This document shows positions 47,361 to 62,200 of a stretch of 64,000 nt of DNA, one piece after another. Under the pieces are notes generated by a model that saw only the letters and a list, made by a program, of their open reading frames with translations, was not told where the DNA came from and ran no database searches. A program made the translations under genes and the position numbers. Origin of the DNA: Polytrichum commune (Eukaryota > Streptophyta > Polytrichopsida > Polytrichales > Polytrichaceae); contig OX485803.1 of the NCBI GenBank assembly GCA_950295325.1, positions 77,515,554 through 77,579,553 on the forward strand, given 5' to 3'. Position 1 is the first letter of the stretch; every line of letters begins with the position of its first letter.

Positions 47361-50217
47361 ATGGTTTTACGATCTATAGCGAGCATGGAGGGGGTGGAAT
47401 CGGAGCATCATGAAGGGGCTGACTCGGTTCCCTTACTCAGGCTCAAGAATTGGTCCAACAATCCTCTCCCCATCGCACTCTTCAACTCGGCGGCCCTCTC
47501 GCCCTCCCGCAATCAGCTTGCACTCCTCTCCCACAATCAGCAGCTTGTGATTGTACCCCTGGATCATCGATCCCCTGCATTGCACACAGATTCTGCATCT
47601 GCAGCTTCCTCACCGAATCAGAGGGTTCGTGGAGAATTGGGGGAGATTGCATCCGTTTCATCAACCCCTTTCACTCCTCCACGGCCGTCGTCGACTGGTG
47701 AGAGGTTTGATCCGGAGCCATTAAACTCCACAGGGTTTCAGTTCTCCACAGGGTTTGGAGGGGGCCAGCAATCCTCCACCCCTTATGCTACTCCTGCCTT
47801 TGTGCCCAAGCGCCTATTTGGTTCAGTACACGGAACTCCCATTGAATCTCACTCAACAACCCCATTTTATACCCCATGTGCTTCCACTCCTTTCTTCTCT
47901 TCTACGTCGCCTACTTTGTCGCAGCAGACTAGCTTGTCAGGAAGCGGTCCAATAGAAGTCCATGAACCGGCAGAACCAACAGCCATTCCTTCATGTTTGC
48001 CCATACTTGGTGATGTTGACTGCTTCTCATGGGCATGTTGTGAGGATGAATTTGGGGCCAATCGCAACGCGGGGCCGTTTGTAGAGATTCTTCTTACCTC
48101 GGGCAAAGAGGGGTTAGTAATTCATGCTTTCTGTGGGAAAAAAGAGAATGGGGAATTGGACAATGAGAAGCTCGTCCAGCAAGGACCGAAGCGATTAGAA
48201 GGGGATTTTAATGGCAAGTGGCGAAGCTGGAGTCTGGGTGAAGATGAATTGGAGAATGTTGGCAATGGAAGTCATGGGGAAGAGCAAGAGGATGAAGAGA
48301 AGGGAGTGTCTGGAAAACGCAAGCTATCTTTTGTGGATGAAAACCTTTCAGCTTCAAGGAATTCAAACTTTGAGGAAGTTGGGAAAGCTTCTGGTGCTGC
48401 AGACAATATCAGGTCTTCATTTACATCTTTCGCTATGAGTGGCGACCTGCAGTCTTTTGAAGGTGGACTACTACAACTACAATATTCTGATCATCAACCT
48501 TGGCCTGCACATGTGAAGTGTGTCTCCTTTTGCATTCCTTATGAATCTACCTCATTTTCTCGTCTTCGTATGTTTGCGGAAACTTCTAATCTGCGTGAAG
48601 AAGAGAGTGTGGGTGAAGCAGAAACTTATGATGATGCAGAAAATGATTTACACATTGCAAGGTTGCTGTCGAGTCCTGCCCAAAATCTCGTAGCAGTAGT
48701 GTTGGTGAAGCGATCAGCAGCAGAACTTAAAGTAGATGGTAAGGACGCTAAGGAGGATATTCTTCCACATGGGCCAAAATTGGGGCAAAGAGAAGAAGAT
48801 GTGCATGGTATTTGTTTTGTTGTGATTGTAAGGGTGTCCTGTTGGAAGCTGGAATGTGTTGCTCGAGTAGACGCTAGTGTGACAGAAGGAAAGCAGCTAG
48901 GAAACAATAGAGTACCTCAGTGGGTGGATTTTCAACTCTCTGATCAAGTTTTTGTAGCCTTGAAAGAAGATGGAATGGTATTCTTGTGGAGGGCATTGAC
49001 TGGCGAATTTATCGCTAAAATTAACGTGCCACAGTTTTGTAGAGTTAACCTAGAAGTAGGAGGTGATGAGGAAGCAGCTGATTTGAGCAGAGGAGTTGAA
49101 AGGGTTGTGGGCTCCGATGATACTCAAGAGCTTGACTTGTTGAGGAACGTGGAAGATGAGGAGAAAAAGCCATCAATTGATGGATATGATGATGGATCCA
49201 CACAAGTTGTTGGGGTAGCTCCTGTTACATGCACATTTAATAATACCCTTAAGACAGGTGAAGGAGGCTCCGCAGGTGGAGCTAAGAATCGGTACACTCG
49301 ACTTGCAGTAACTGCTGACTCTTTACTGATAGCTGTTAGTGATTCACGAGGGCTAATATTCTTAATTCCAACAGATGAGTATTTTGCAACTCACGACTTC
49401 CTGTCTTCAGAGATCCTGCCGCACAGGGGTCACGGTTCCCACTGCGAGGATTTGAGGCCTCTGTTTAGCTATGAAGTAGCAGGGGCTAACATTGGTGGTG
49501 CAAAACATTCTAACGTAATCCCAAAGCGGGATTGGCTGTATGGCTCATCTGAGATCGAAGATACTGGTACAGAAGTTGTGGCAAAAGGTTGGAAGAGAGA
49601 CAGGAAACAGCTTTTCTCGTCCTTTGGGGACGGTCTACTGGGAGCAAGTGGCTTCACATCCCGTGACCTGATTGCCCAACATGAGAATAAAGGAATAGGT
49701 GCAAGGTGGACACAATTGCAGCCCTTACGTAAAGTATTTATACCTAGCAAGCCGTTGCATTCTTTCCTTGGAATGGCTCTAAATGCTTATAGCATCACTT
49801 GTGCTGCAGCAAATAACTCTAGAGAGGTCACTTTATCTCAGAGTGGGTTGAGGGTTTCAAGCAAGCTGTTAGATGAAGCCAAATGGGATGAGAAGGAAAT
49901 TTCGTCTGTTGTCAAGCAGAAGAGTTACTCAGGAAATATTGTAGCATTCAGTTCTCAAGGTTGTCTTTACATGGTTTCAACATCAACACTTCATGTTGTT
50001 CTTCCCCCGTTGGCAACTAAGCCGCCACAATTGCCAGATTCTGAGGGACCTTGGTGGCTACTGGGATCTGGATCAGAAACTGAGGCGAGCAAGTGGGGTT
50101 GCTTTCTGCCACTTAATAGTCGTAAGGTGGCTAGTCAGCACTGGCAGACCGAAGTTTTGGACAGGTGTCTTGTCCATGATAGCTTGAGGGAGGCAGAACG
50201 ACTATGTTTGGAGAATG
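47361..50217 (+). other. spatacsin exon 1 (2857 bp)
   Basis: Largest exon, 952 codons plus one base. It ends AATG|GTGAGC. Reading through the donor the frame stays open to 50384, but the family continues with GWSIQLMKLRRLQLALDYVQ from the next exon. The interior contains acidic and Ser-rich spacers between beta-rich blocks, including VSCWKLECVARV and VFVALKEDGMVFLWRALTGE, which look like propeller-type strands. Confidence 0.92.
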
Positions 50218-53200
50218 GTGAGCATTATAAACAATCTACTTTCTGCTCTTTGGACCAGCAAATGGCTAATTTTACAATGGTTATGATAGTATTCTTGGTC
50301 TTTTGGATATCAATGGGTTTGAAGAACACCAGCAAGCAAGCTGTAGCCAGTTCTTTAGCTCACACATTACACATTATCAAATGACTTGCAATTTTACCTG
50401 GCAGTTTATGTATTCATAATAGAATTGTCCCAAAGACTGCTTTCAGTCAAAGCACTGTTGATTCACAGTCCGTGTTACCTTGTTGCTAGTAGGCTGTGTT
50501 CTGAGACTCTGGTAATTGTTACAAAATGTCTATAAGTTAATTATAAACTCAGTGCCAGTATGGGCTGGACTCTCACTTTCTATAAGATGGTTCAACAGTC
50601 AAAGATTTTGCTGGGATCTCCTATCCCCTAAATTCCTACTCACTAGTTTGAAGTTGGCTGAGACGTATATGAATGAAAGCTTTTGTACTTACATACACTT
50701 TATATTTACTCTTGAATGGCATTGTCATTTTTATAACATATGTGTGACATTGTAGAGGACTACACCAGTGAACTAGGCAGTATGATTGGATGCTTTGCAC
50801 CTGGGAGTTTTCTGTAATGATTGGCAAGAGTTGGTGAGATTGGTGAGGAGTATTGCTATCTGTATTTTAATTAAGAACCTATTGACATGTGGAATGACTA
50901 AATGGTTATTCTGCACCCATTGAGATTGTATAGCTTGCACACAAGCAGGGAATCCACAGGATCTGTAGAAGCTGATCTATGCACTCTCTACATGCTCTTA
51001 GATTCTAAGCTTCTTGTGGTGTATGGTCTATGTATACTGTTGGTCCAGACTTATATGGTGATCGACGTCTAGTGAGATTAATCTTTCCTCTGCAAGTATT
51101 TTTTCACATTTGGTCTTGATTTCATATAGCACTGTGCACATTCCTTTCTCATGCATAGGGTCTCTGCAGGGTGGAGCATCCAGCTCATGAAACTACGACG
51201 CCTGCAGCTGGCCTTGGACTATGTGCAAGTGGATGAAGTAGAGGAGTGAGTCTGTGTTCCAAAATTTATTGTCACAAAGCAAACTTTCTGGATTCTGTTT
51301 GTATAAAAACATGACACAGGTGTTGAAGATGTATTGGCAGTGCCCTGCTTCACTCATGTTCTATGATCCCCACATTCCCCATATAGGGTAACCTCATTAA
51401 GGAATCACCAAGTGCCCCTAGTCCTGTCATGTTATAGTGATAGTTTATTTGTTTCCACTGGCAGCTGGGATCCTCTCCAAGCTTGAATAGGGACATTGTT
51501 TGTGTGCTTCAGGTCATTAGAGTCGCTTGTGCATGTGGGGGCTGCTGAAGCTGGGATACCACGAGTACTGTTTGCAGCAGTAGAACTTATTCTAAGTTCT
51601 TTTGGCTCAGACAATGAGCTTGCTCAAGCAACCAGGTTGGTTTTTCTAAATCCAAATAGGATGACCTGACTCTCATTAGTTCAAGTGTCTGCTTCAGTTT
51701 TCTTCTTTTAGGAAAGTTGTTCACACTGGATTTTAAGCTCAGTGGTCTGCACAAATGTTGGGAAGGTTCATGCAAATAAGGTGATGTTGGGGAAATTATA
51801 GGATTATTTGAATTGACTGTTCATTGCAAGAGCATGAGTTCCTTCTTAAATTTTACATTATAGTAGACTTGTAAAACTATTTTCTTAATTCTCTGTGGCT
51901 GCTCATTACTTTTGCTTGTGCATTTTCCTTCAAGGCTCATGGTAATCGTGGCATTGACATTTACAAATTGTCAATTTAATGGAAAGCATATGCACCTTCT
52001 TCACTTGGGAGTCCTGTCATTAACTGGTAGTTGTCCTAATCATAGGCATATCATATGCTTATTGCTCAAGAGTTTTGCTTGCAAACAGAAAAAAATAAAG
52101 GTTGATGAAGAGCTAGTACACTGTTCTTTGCAGGCTTCTTGAATTGGCAGCAAGATTCTCAACTAGGCTGATTCGCTCTCACGGCATCTGGCAGCAGCAG
52201 CACTCAAGGAAGAGAGGCACCCTGAGCCCTGCTTCCCCAAGGACATCCACACATCAGCAATCTAACCAGTTCAAGCCTCCAAGTCATGTTAGTGAACTGG
52301 CTAGGTTGCTTGAAGTGATCCGGACTTTGCAGAGCCGGTTGCAGGCAAAGCGCAAAGGGCCAAGTCGTGGCACCAAGGTACTTCTACATCACTAAAATGG
52401 ACTGAAAAATGTCATCAGAATGGAGTGGGAGGACCATCTGTGTTGAAACTGATGAACAGTGGTTGACTATAAAGTTACAGTATTTACACCTGGAGAATGA
52501 ACAGAGATCAAGGTGGTTGGAAGATTTGATACTTAACAAGTGAAGGGACAGGAACTTGTCAAGCAATGATTAAGCAGTATAGTTCAATCCATGCAAAGTA
52601 AAAGTACCCCTACATCAGAAAGTTATGCATCATATGGGAAAAAATTATTGTCATAAAGTAAGATTTCTTTTTGTGGTGATGTCGCTGTACTTAAATAAGT
52701 TGCATCACTTAAATATCTAACTGTAGTTATTTTGACTGGAGCAGGCAGATGTAAATGGTGAACCATTTGGAACTCAAGGAGATGGGGCTGGCAAACTGCG
52801 ACCCATAATTGAATTCCCTTCAGAGAATCAAGTGCAAAGTGTGTCCGAGTTAGATAGTGCAGGTGATCTTACAGATGTGGAGCAACCTAGGGCCCCACTC
52901 ACTTCTGAAAATACTAGTAGTTCAAGGGCCTTAGTGGCTACTGGAGCAACTGGCACTTTGGCAAGTTCAGGGGGATCCTGGGGTGTGTCTGTTGGAGGGG
53001 GCTTTGATGGGAAAGGTAGGCAGGGGTCAGCACCTGAAAGTGCCGGGGACATGTTTGCACGATGGGAGAATGAAGAAGTGGATGCTGAAAGTGTTGTGCG
53101 AGATGCTTTGCGTGCTGGGCGTGTTCCCTTAGCAGTTGTCCAACTACATAGAATTCGATCAAAGGCTTTCTTGAGAGGCTCTCAAGATCATCAACCCAAG

Positions 53201-56200
53201 ATGATTGATGTGTTTCAGGATGTTCAAGAAATTGGTCGAGGAATTGTCTACGAGTTACTGTGCAAGGTGAGTTTGGTTTCTCTAGTAGTGGGAGGGTTGC
53301 TGAATGCTCTCAGATTGTGTTTCATAGTAAAGTATCTGTAGTGTCTCTGTATATGAACCAGATGATCTAAATTTACAATTTTATTGTCACCAGGGGAAAA
53401 CAGCATTGGCAATGGCAGCTCTGCGAAGATTAGGAGAGGACATTGATACTACTCTATATGAGCTGGCTTTTGGAACTGTGAGGCGCAGTCTTCGTAAGCA
53501 GATGAGAGCAGAACTGCGGCGTAGTTCTAATCGCCTGGGTTCCCGAGATTCTCAGTTGCTTGAAATAACCTCTTTTCTAGAGGTATGGCCTGCTAATACA
53601 GATTGTCTGTATGGACACATGAATGTAATCTGAGCTCTTTTGTTCTGCTTAGTTTCCTCTGTGCGTGAAGTTATGTTCATCTCTCCAAATATTTTGGTGT
53701 TGTTCCAAATGTGTTTATTTGATGTAGCTTTCCTATTTTTCTCAAATATCAGAGAATACAGATATGAAGGACTGAACTGGTTGGGTTTTCCTCTACAGGA
53801 GCTTTATCCTAGTAGCAGCTTCTGGAGTACATACCATAGTCAAAAGTTCAAAACAGCTAGCCCCAGTGTAGATGAGCCTGTGTCATCAAAGGATGATGAT
53901 CTTCATCTACGGTTAGAGTGTGACAATGGGGTGCATGGGACAGTTAGTCTTCAATGTCAAGAAGTTGATGGTGTGGTCTTGGGATCATGGGATTATGTAG
54001 CAGCTCCTGAAGTGTTGGAGAATTCTGGAGGAGAGCAAGCAAATGCTTCTGCAGGGTACTTAGTACTGGCCACTGTGTGGCTCCATCCATGGGATGAAGG
54101 GACTGTAGATCGGGTCAGTTTCTCCACTTCTTTATTACAATCTTCACGAATTTTGGGCCATTAGCCCTTTAAATTTTTATGGACGATGGCTGTTATAAGG
54201 AAAATGTCAGCTTCTATCTGCACTTCCCTAATCACTCATTAGGTACGATTGCCTTTTCTGGGGAGAGGGTCTCTGGATGTTCACAAATGAGGTTCTTTGT
54301 TTTTCTTGGTGCCTTGGAAGCTATGAACCCTGGGGGCAATCCATACTGGCTAGGAGTGTGACAATGAAGTCATCTGCATCATACCTGGTCTATATCTATC
54401 CAAAAGCTTCCTGAAATTGTTGAATACATCAACTTCTCCTCACAACCACGGCTATTCTAAACAGCACCAACACTGTTGATCATTGCAAGTATTTGTTTTT
54501 GCAAATTTTTTGCTGTTCTTGCTCACTGTTCTATGTGTTTTGTTTGTGCAGGTCATCTTGGATCAGTCTTCCATCACTGGGAAACATACATCTTGGGGTG
54601 CCCAGCTGGAATATCATGTTGCACATCACAACTGGGATAAGGTTTCTCAACTGTTAGACAATGTTCCTCATTCTGTTCTGTATGATGGAGAATTACAGGT
54701 TCATCTTGATGCAGTCGAAGATGCTGAGTACCTTCATGGTGATGGTGGACATCCAGATTTGGATTCAGCAGATGAGCATTCTCCAAGAGCACAGCATCCC
54801 AATGTAGTGACATGCAGGATACCAAAGGTGCACATTTTGGGAGTCAACATGCGGCCAATGTGCAGTGCATGGCTGTGGCATATGATGGAAGTCAAGCTGG
54901 TTAAAAGCCATATCTTCTTACGAACACATTGGCAAGGGACTACTGAACTTATATCATTAATAGCAAGCGCTGGTCTTCTCTTCCAACATAGTCCTGGAAA
55001 GACCTCCACTACAACAAGTAAACAGCAGCAATCAGCAGTTGGAGGCGGAGTGCCAAAAGAAACATTCCAGAGGGATACCCTGCGGGCACTGCATGAACTT
55101 GTTGTTCGACATTGTGTGAAATATTCACTTGCAAATCTTCTAGAGAAATATCTGAATCATCATTCTTTAGCTGTGGAGAAAGGATCTATGGCTGTCATGC
55201 AGTCTGTTGTGGTATTTACTTTTGAACTTTCCTTCATTTCCTTCCGCACATTCTGTATGTCTGCCGTCCCCTGGTTATGTTTACAACTTCGAGTAATGTC
55301 AGAAATCTAAGTGTAGATTGAAATGGTTTGACAAAATGAGGAAATATCTAATGAGCTTGGGATCCATGGGAATTAGTTTAGGTGTAAGAGCTGTTGCCAG
55401 AAATCACTGAAGTTCTTTGGAATGGACAGGGTGAAAATTAATGTGTTCTCCAGTTGTAAATATTCAGATCATCACTCAATTATTTACTTTTAAAGAAATT
55501 TTACAGGCATCATGATGCAATTCAATGAAATCTAAATCTTTTTCTATACAAAGATCCATGAAGATCCAATATAATTACTTGACAAATTGATTTATTCTAG
55601 CATATAGCAAGGCCTAACCCTTGTGCTACTTAAACTGGCGGTCTTGTGAAATTAAAGTACAAACTCAGAGTTATTTGTTAACGGACATGCTCATTCTATT
55701 GGGTACAGGGAGACTGTGATTGGGCACAATGGCTCCTTCACTCACGTATTAAAGGACGTGAATATGATGCTTCCTTTGCCAATTCATTCGCCATTTCAGC
55801 GCACAAGTCAAATTCAGGCCATGGCCTGGTATTTGGAGATGGGTTCAAGGCAATGATGGCAATTGAGGGTATCCGAGTTCCAAACAGAGAAGTGATGGCC
55901 ATTGCGACTTTGATGTATGGGCCATTACCGGTACAAAAGTGTCTTGTTATGGGCAGTGCAAACAGACAGGACTTGCGCTCCTGGCAGTGCTCCATGGAAG
56001 ACCTTCAAAGTGGACTTCAGAGCTTTCCTACTCTCTGGCATACTTTGGTGACTGCTTGCTATGGGCATGATGCATGGAGTTTCGTAGGTGCAGTTCGGCC
56101 TAAGTCAGGTACTCTAATCAGTCCTTATTTCATCCATGGTAGAGAGGGGGTCATAATGTTAGAAGGACTCTTTATTGTCAGGTGGATATTATTGGATACT

Positions 56201-59200
56201 GAATGCTGATTATCTATCATTGACGAGGAATGACATTTATTGAGTCCAACAAATGGAAGACAAGGTAGTTGTGAGATCTTGATTACAATTTAAAGAAGTC
56301 TACAATCACAGCCACAGACGATGCTATCTTTGAATCATAAAATATCAGAGTTGGATCATGTGATGGTGTTGCAATCTTATTTCTCTTAAATTCGGTAAGA
56401 AACTTTGTGGAGAATGTATAAAATAAATAACCTTAGGTGCCCCTTCATTGGACAGTGCTATTCCCTCTTCCATACATTTGAGACTTTAGATCTACAAAGC
56501 AAATACATGTAACAAAAGTTCTCACATAGATCAGAGTTCAAGACTTTAGGTCTGGTAGGACAATATGTTTCGGATTCTTAGACAGATATAATATGTCCAT
56601 TGACCTTGGGGATTTGTCAAGAGCTAGAAGGAGGTTTTCATGTACAAAACCATCAATCAGGTTTGGACTCCTTTAAATTGCTGTTAAAATATATCCCTAT
56701 TATGGCTCTGACTGAAAATTTCTGCTGAGATTGTGAAGGAGGAAGCACAAGAAGCTTGTTGGGTTATTTAGAGTGGCGAGAAGCCCTCTTTAAATCTGCT
56801 GCAAGGGACACATCACTCATGGAAATGCTACCCAGATGGCTTCCCAGAAGAGTTCGTCGCCTCCTTCACCTTGCGATTCAGGTTGAAGACAACTTTCTTC
56901 TTTATAAATGAAGCAGTACCTTCTTGTTTATTTTGTGGAGTGCACAATTTGATTGTTAAGAAAGTGCTTTGAGAAACCAGCCTGTGAGCGACTAGTTGAT
57001 TTCTGTCAATACAACTTTGCTGAGGTTTTTTGAGTGACTCATGGTTTAAACATCAGGGAGTTGGAAGGAGCCAAGCATCTGTGATGGGAGGGAATGAGGC
57101 ATTGAGAGTGGCCATGGCAGAGGCTGCTAGGGAGCGTGTGGGACACAAATTAGAGGTGGAGGCTGAAGAAGCCAGTGTGATTGAATTGGAAGATTCTATT
57201 CAAAAGACAATTAAAGAAGAGTTACATACTCTCTCGCCTGAGGTTAGTACATCACGTCCTTGGATAGATATGTACAAATTCATCTTCAAGTTGATGAGGC
57301 TTGTTATACTCCTTTCGGCACTACTCTTACCAGAGTAATTTTTACTGGATTGGGTACATACTCCTCCAGACAGTTTGTTTTTTTTCCAAAAGAGGACTAA
57401 GTAATGTAGACATTTGTTGTGTTCACATGTGCTGGAGGATGCTGGTGTTTCTGAAGTTGACTAACTGAACTGGTTTTTATAGTGGCTAGTGGGAAATATG
57501 TTGCAATTAGGGTTCTATTATGGTGAAGGTGTGTGTCATCTTTGAGTGGTAGTTCCTGACATCCATCTGAATGTGAATAAAATATGTTATTGTGGCGAAT
57601 GATATTTTTGATCTTTGCATTGATTTCTGAAAAAATATTTCTCTGTAAATCAGGAGGCAGGAGTGGGAATTGAGCATCACCTTCGAAGGGGTCGCCCACT
57701 AGCAGCCTTCCAATCTCTTCTCTCTGCACGGGTGCACAGTGCAGGTTCCCATGTGACACATTTGAGTCGAAATTTCTCTTCATCTTATGAGGCTCAAACT
57801 TTGTTATCTCACATAACAGAGACAGAGGAATCTCTCATCACTGCGGTGAGTTGTTGTGTCTCTTCAATCTCATGCCATTTTAATCCTGGAGTACTGCTTC
57901 ATTTGATTAGCACTAGCACTTGCATTTTAAGATGGGGAGGTATGATCTGTGAGCAATTTAAAATCATGTAGGCCGCTGGCTATCCTCATTTTCCCTTCTT
58001 GTTGCCGAGGTGACAGGAGTCTGGAATGATTGATTGTCACCATGTTCGACACTTCGTGTATGGTCCTTCATTTATCATGCTTGCTCTTATAAGTTGTTTT
58101 AGATTCTAAAATATGGAAAAATTTGTATCGCGTTGGCTTGAAACATACTCTTCTATATGCATTACTGCAGGTACTGCCAATAGCCATCAGACACTATGAA
58201 GATACAGTGGTGGTGGCTGCTTGTGTATCCTTTCTAGAGCTTTGTGGCCTTTCAGCACAGCTTCTGCAAGTGGATGTTGCAGCTCTAAATCGGATCACAT
58301 CATATCTCAAGGAGCAAGGCCACGGGGAAGACAGCTTGTCTGCTGGACTGCAGCGACTGAAATCTGGAAAATATGAAGGACTTGATTATGCAAGGTCACT
58401 AGCCCGGGCATTGGCAGAGGAATATGCTACTGCTGGCTTAGGAGTTCTCAATGGGAAAGTGGGTGCCAATCAAAGACCATGGAAGGCATTACTGATTCTG
58501 TTGCCACTCTTAGAGAAGGCTACTTTGAGACATGATGCGCTCAAGAAAGTTCAGAGCAATGCAGGGGCTTGGCTTATGCACGGTGTTGGTGATGGAAATG
58601 AACTAAGATCTCTCCAAAGATCCATGAGTGAACGCTGGAGCCTTGTAACAGCTTTCTGTCGGGGGCATCAGCTTCCTTTGAGTACCACTTATCTTGCAAC
58701 AATAGCTAGATATAACGATTGGGTATGCTTTCTATTGAACATTAGATGTTGCTAGTTTTGATTCAATTTTGAGGGATTGAAAGAGACTGCCTAGTACGCT
58801 GGTACTTTTGTTTGTTTAATATTAAGAGTAACTGGCGTGTATCATTTTTGATGTTAATTGTTATGTTAGCTCATCTAAATCGTTTTTCTTACTTAAAATT
58901 CGACATTATCTATATAGGGAAGTTCTGAAATTTCTTATAATCAATTACTTCAGTATTGTGAATTATCCCATGTGGAGAGTGGATTTCCTGCACTAAAGCT
59001 TGTTCTTCACGACAAGTGCAACAATTTAGTGCTGTTTTTCACATTTGTGAATGCGTTTGTAGGTGGGATTCTTGGGAGAAGCTCAAATTGAATGTTGCTC
59101 CATTGATGTCCTACTCAAAGTGGTAAATTCTTCTCATTCTATCAGTTGTGTGCTTGCAAATCCAATATTTGTAAACAGGATGCGTTAGTATTATTTCTTC

Positions 59201-62200
59201 ACTAGGGCTGGGTACTTGATAAACAGATACACACTTCTGAGGTGCTACTTTAAAGAAACAGACTTCTCACTTGATTGTCTAAAATTGGTCTGCTTTTGCA
59301 ATTTGACATGCTGAGCAGGCCTCCAAGGAATTCACAGACTTGCGTCTCCGAAGCCACATCCTTACAGTGCTAAAGTGCTTACCAACAGCACCACAAAAGC
59401 TATCAACACAACATGCAGATGATCCTCAATTTCCATCAGGTTAGTCCTGCTATGAACTGATTTGTACTACTCAGTGGGTATCATGTGTTGTAGTTTTGCT
59501 CCACCTTTTCCTAGGTTTCTACGCAATGGCAAATTTCATGTCTTTTTTTGGTTCCATTGGCCTCTGCAATCAACATAAATGATTTTTTCTTTCGAACTGA
59601 GAACCCTCTCAGGTTTGACTAATCTTGAGAGGAGAATGACAAAAGAGATTTTAGCAATAGGTTGTGAATATTTGAAGGGAGGCAGGGTGGAGATTATTGT
59701 ATATTGTTTTGTGCTGGTGTTTCTTAAATGTATATTTTATCTCATAACAATTTTTATGAGGCTCAATATAAATTGATTCTTAGCAGGCTCCAAAGGTGAA
59801 GCAAGGATCAGTTACGAGAATGGACTCTCAGGAGAGTTATTTTCACTTCTTGCTGAGTGCGAGACAAGGAAGCAACCAGGCAGAGAACTCTTAGCAAGGT
59901 CTAAAGACCTGCGATGGCCGCTCTTAGCAGTAGTGGGTTCTTGTTTCCAGGATGTCACCTCACTATCTTGCTTAACAGTGTGGCTGGAAATTACTGCCGC
60001 CAGGTCTGCTTCCCGAGTCAACCTCTTTCCAGTTGTTTTCATTGTTTTGATTAGGTTTGATTGCATTACAGAGACTAATTCTGATGGTGTATTGACTGGT
60101 GTCAGAACATGAAGGTTATTCATGACTGTACCTGAAAGTATTCTATGTTTAGGTTGTAACAAAGGTACAGTTCAACAGAACTGCCATTTGTGCCATAGTT
60201 TTCTGGCCATTGTTGTTAGCACCAATTTATGCTATCCTGGTTCTGGTGAATTTACCTTGTTTGTTTCATAATATATTATCATGTTCTGGCAGAGAGACTT
60301 CTGCAATTCGGGTGAAAGATGTATGCACCCAAATTTCAGCATCTGTGGGAGCTGCTGTTGAGGCTACAAATTCCCAGCTTCATAATATCAATTCTCATTG
60401 TTTGAGTTTTGACCGAAGACTTCCAAAGAGACATTGCCTAGTGCAACCAGAGCTTACATCAAGTGCATCAATTAAAGATTTTAAAGGTATCAGAGAAAAC
60501 AATTTGTCAGAAGGATCCCTTGGGCATACCACCTCCAATGTGAACCTGGAGTTCAATGGCTCTGGAGGTGTTCGAAAAGATCCTTTAACTAGTGTCAATG
60601 TGCCAACTCTGGTGGAAGAGCAGGAATCGTTGGCAGCTATGGTGGCTGTGCTTTGTGAACAGAAGCGTTTTCTTCCCCTTCTTCGAGCTTTTGAGCTGTT
60701 CACCCCCTCGTCACCTTTGTTGCTGTACATTCGCTTTTTACAGGTTTGTATATTCGGCACAAGCCTTTGCAATACTAAGCTCCAAACATGGGGAAGCCCT
60801 ATAGAGTGGAGTCCAACTTGGTTGTTGGACTTAAATATGAAGACTTGTTCTTGGCGATGCCTAGAATTATCTTCTGCTAAGCCTTGATAAACTTATGAAA
60901 CTTCCTCAGATGTGAAAGACAAGGTGCTACCTAAATTGGAAACTTCGAGCACTTATATGGAACAATTCGTGAATTTTAAAGTATGTTGGGGGCTCATTTA
61001 GCTCTGTGAGATGTTAGCTTTTGAGCTGTATAGAACAATTTGCTTATTATTGTCTATCAATACTCTAATCTGGGACAATTGGAGTGCACAGGCCTTTGCA
61101 CAAATGCGTATTACAGAAGCAGGAGCCCACTTGAGTGCTTTTTCAGGAATTTTGAAAGAAGAACAGCGCAAACAGCATGGACAACATTCCAGAATCCTGA
61201 GGAGTAATATCACATGGATTACAGCTGCAGCAGTGGCTGCAGCAGATGCTATGCTTGAGGCCTGCCCATCAGTGTATGAGCGCCGGTGCCTCCTCCAACT
61301 GCTTTCCGCAGCAGATTTTGCAGATGGAGGCTTAGCAGCTATTCGCTTCCGGAAACTGTATTGGAAAATGCAACTAGCAGAGCCAGCACTTGGTTCAGGA
61401 TCAGGTGTAGTGGCAAATGGCAGTGAGCTTGAGGATGATGCATTGCTTCAGGAGTTGGAAAACAATGGTCAGTGGGAGGAAGCTCGCAGTTGGGCAGGAC
61501 AGCTTGATCTTAGTTCACAGCGCAGCAGCCCAGCTCTTCATCATGTAACTGAAATACAGGTACGGAATCCTTATATACATGACATGTTTGACAACTCTCT
61601 TTAAAAGACGAGGCTCTTGGTAGATTCAGTTTCAAGTGTGTGTTGTTTTAAAGTGAATAAGCTAAGTTCACTCGTATGATAGGATTGTTACTTGTCTGGA
61701 AAATCCTTGCTCCTTTTAAGACTGATGCTTTCAGTAATCCAAATTCAACTTGCTACTTGCCAGGCTGAAGCAATGGTTACAGAGTGGAAAGAGCTGCTCT
61801 GGGATGTGCGGGAGGAACGTGCTGCTCTTTGGAGCCATTGCCAATCTCTTTTCATCAGGCATTCATACCCACCAATACGGGTAATTGCCATTGCAACGAA
61901 TTTAGTAGGTTTATGTGGTATGTGAAATACAATCTGAGTAGAGTAACGTAAATATAGGCAGTTCTTTCTGTATTTTCAGGTGAAAGAAATCATGGTACTA
62001 AGCGAAACAGTGTTTTCACCTTATTGCAGGCTGGTCTTTTCTATCTAAAACATGCAAATACAGTGGAGGGCGAGGTTCCAACTTCAGAGCTACATGACAT
62101 TCTATTACTGGCGCTGCAGTGGCTGAGTGGCTCTTTCAGCAACTCCTCCCCGTAATGGCCACATACTTTTTAACTCCTGCATGGTTCAGAGTCAAACTTC

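Noticed and set aside
50218-50384. C-terminal tail of the long spatacsin exon 1 frame
   Set aside because: Sequence after the GTGAGC donor loses family character, while exon 2 continues it exactly; the tail is intronic read-through.
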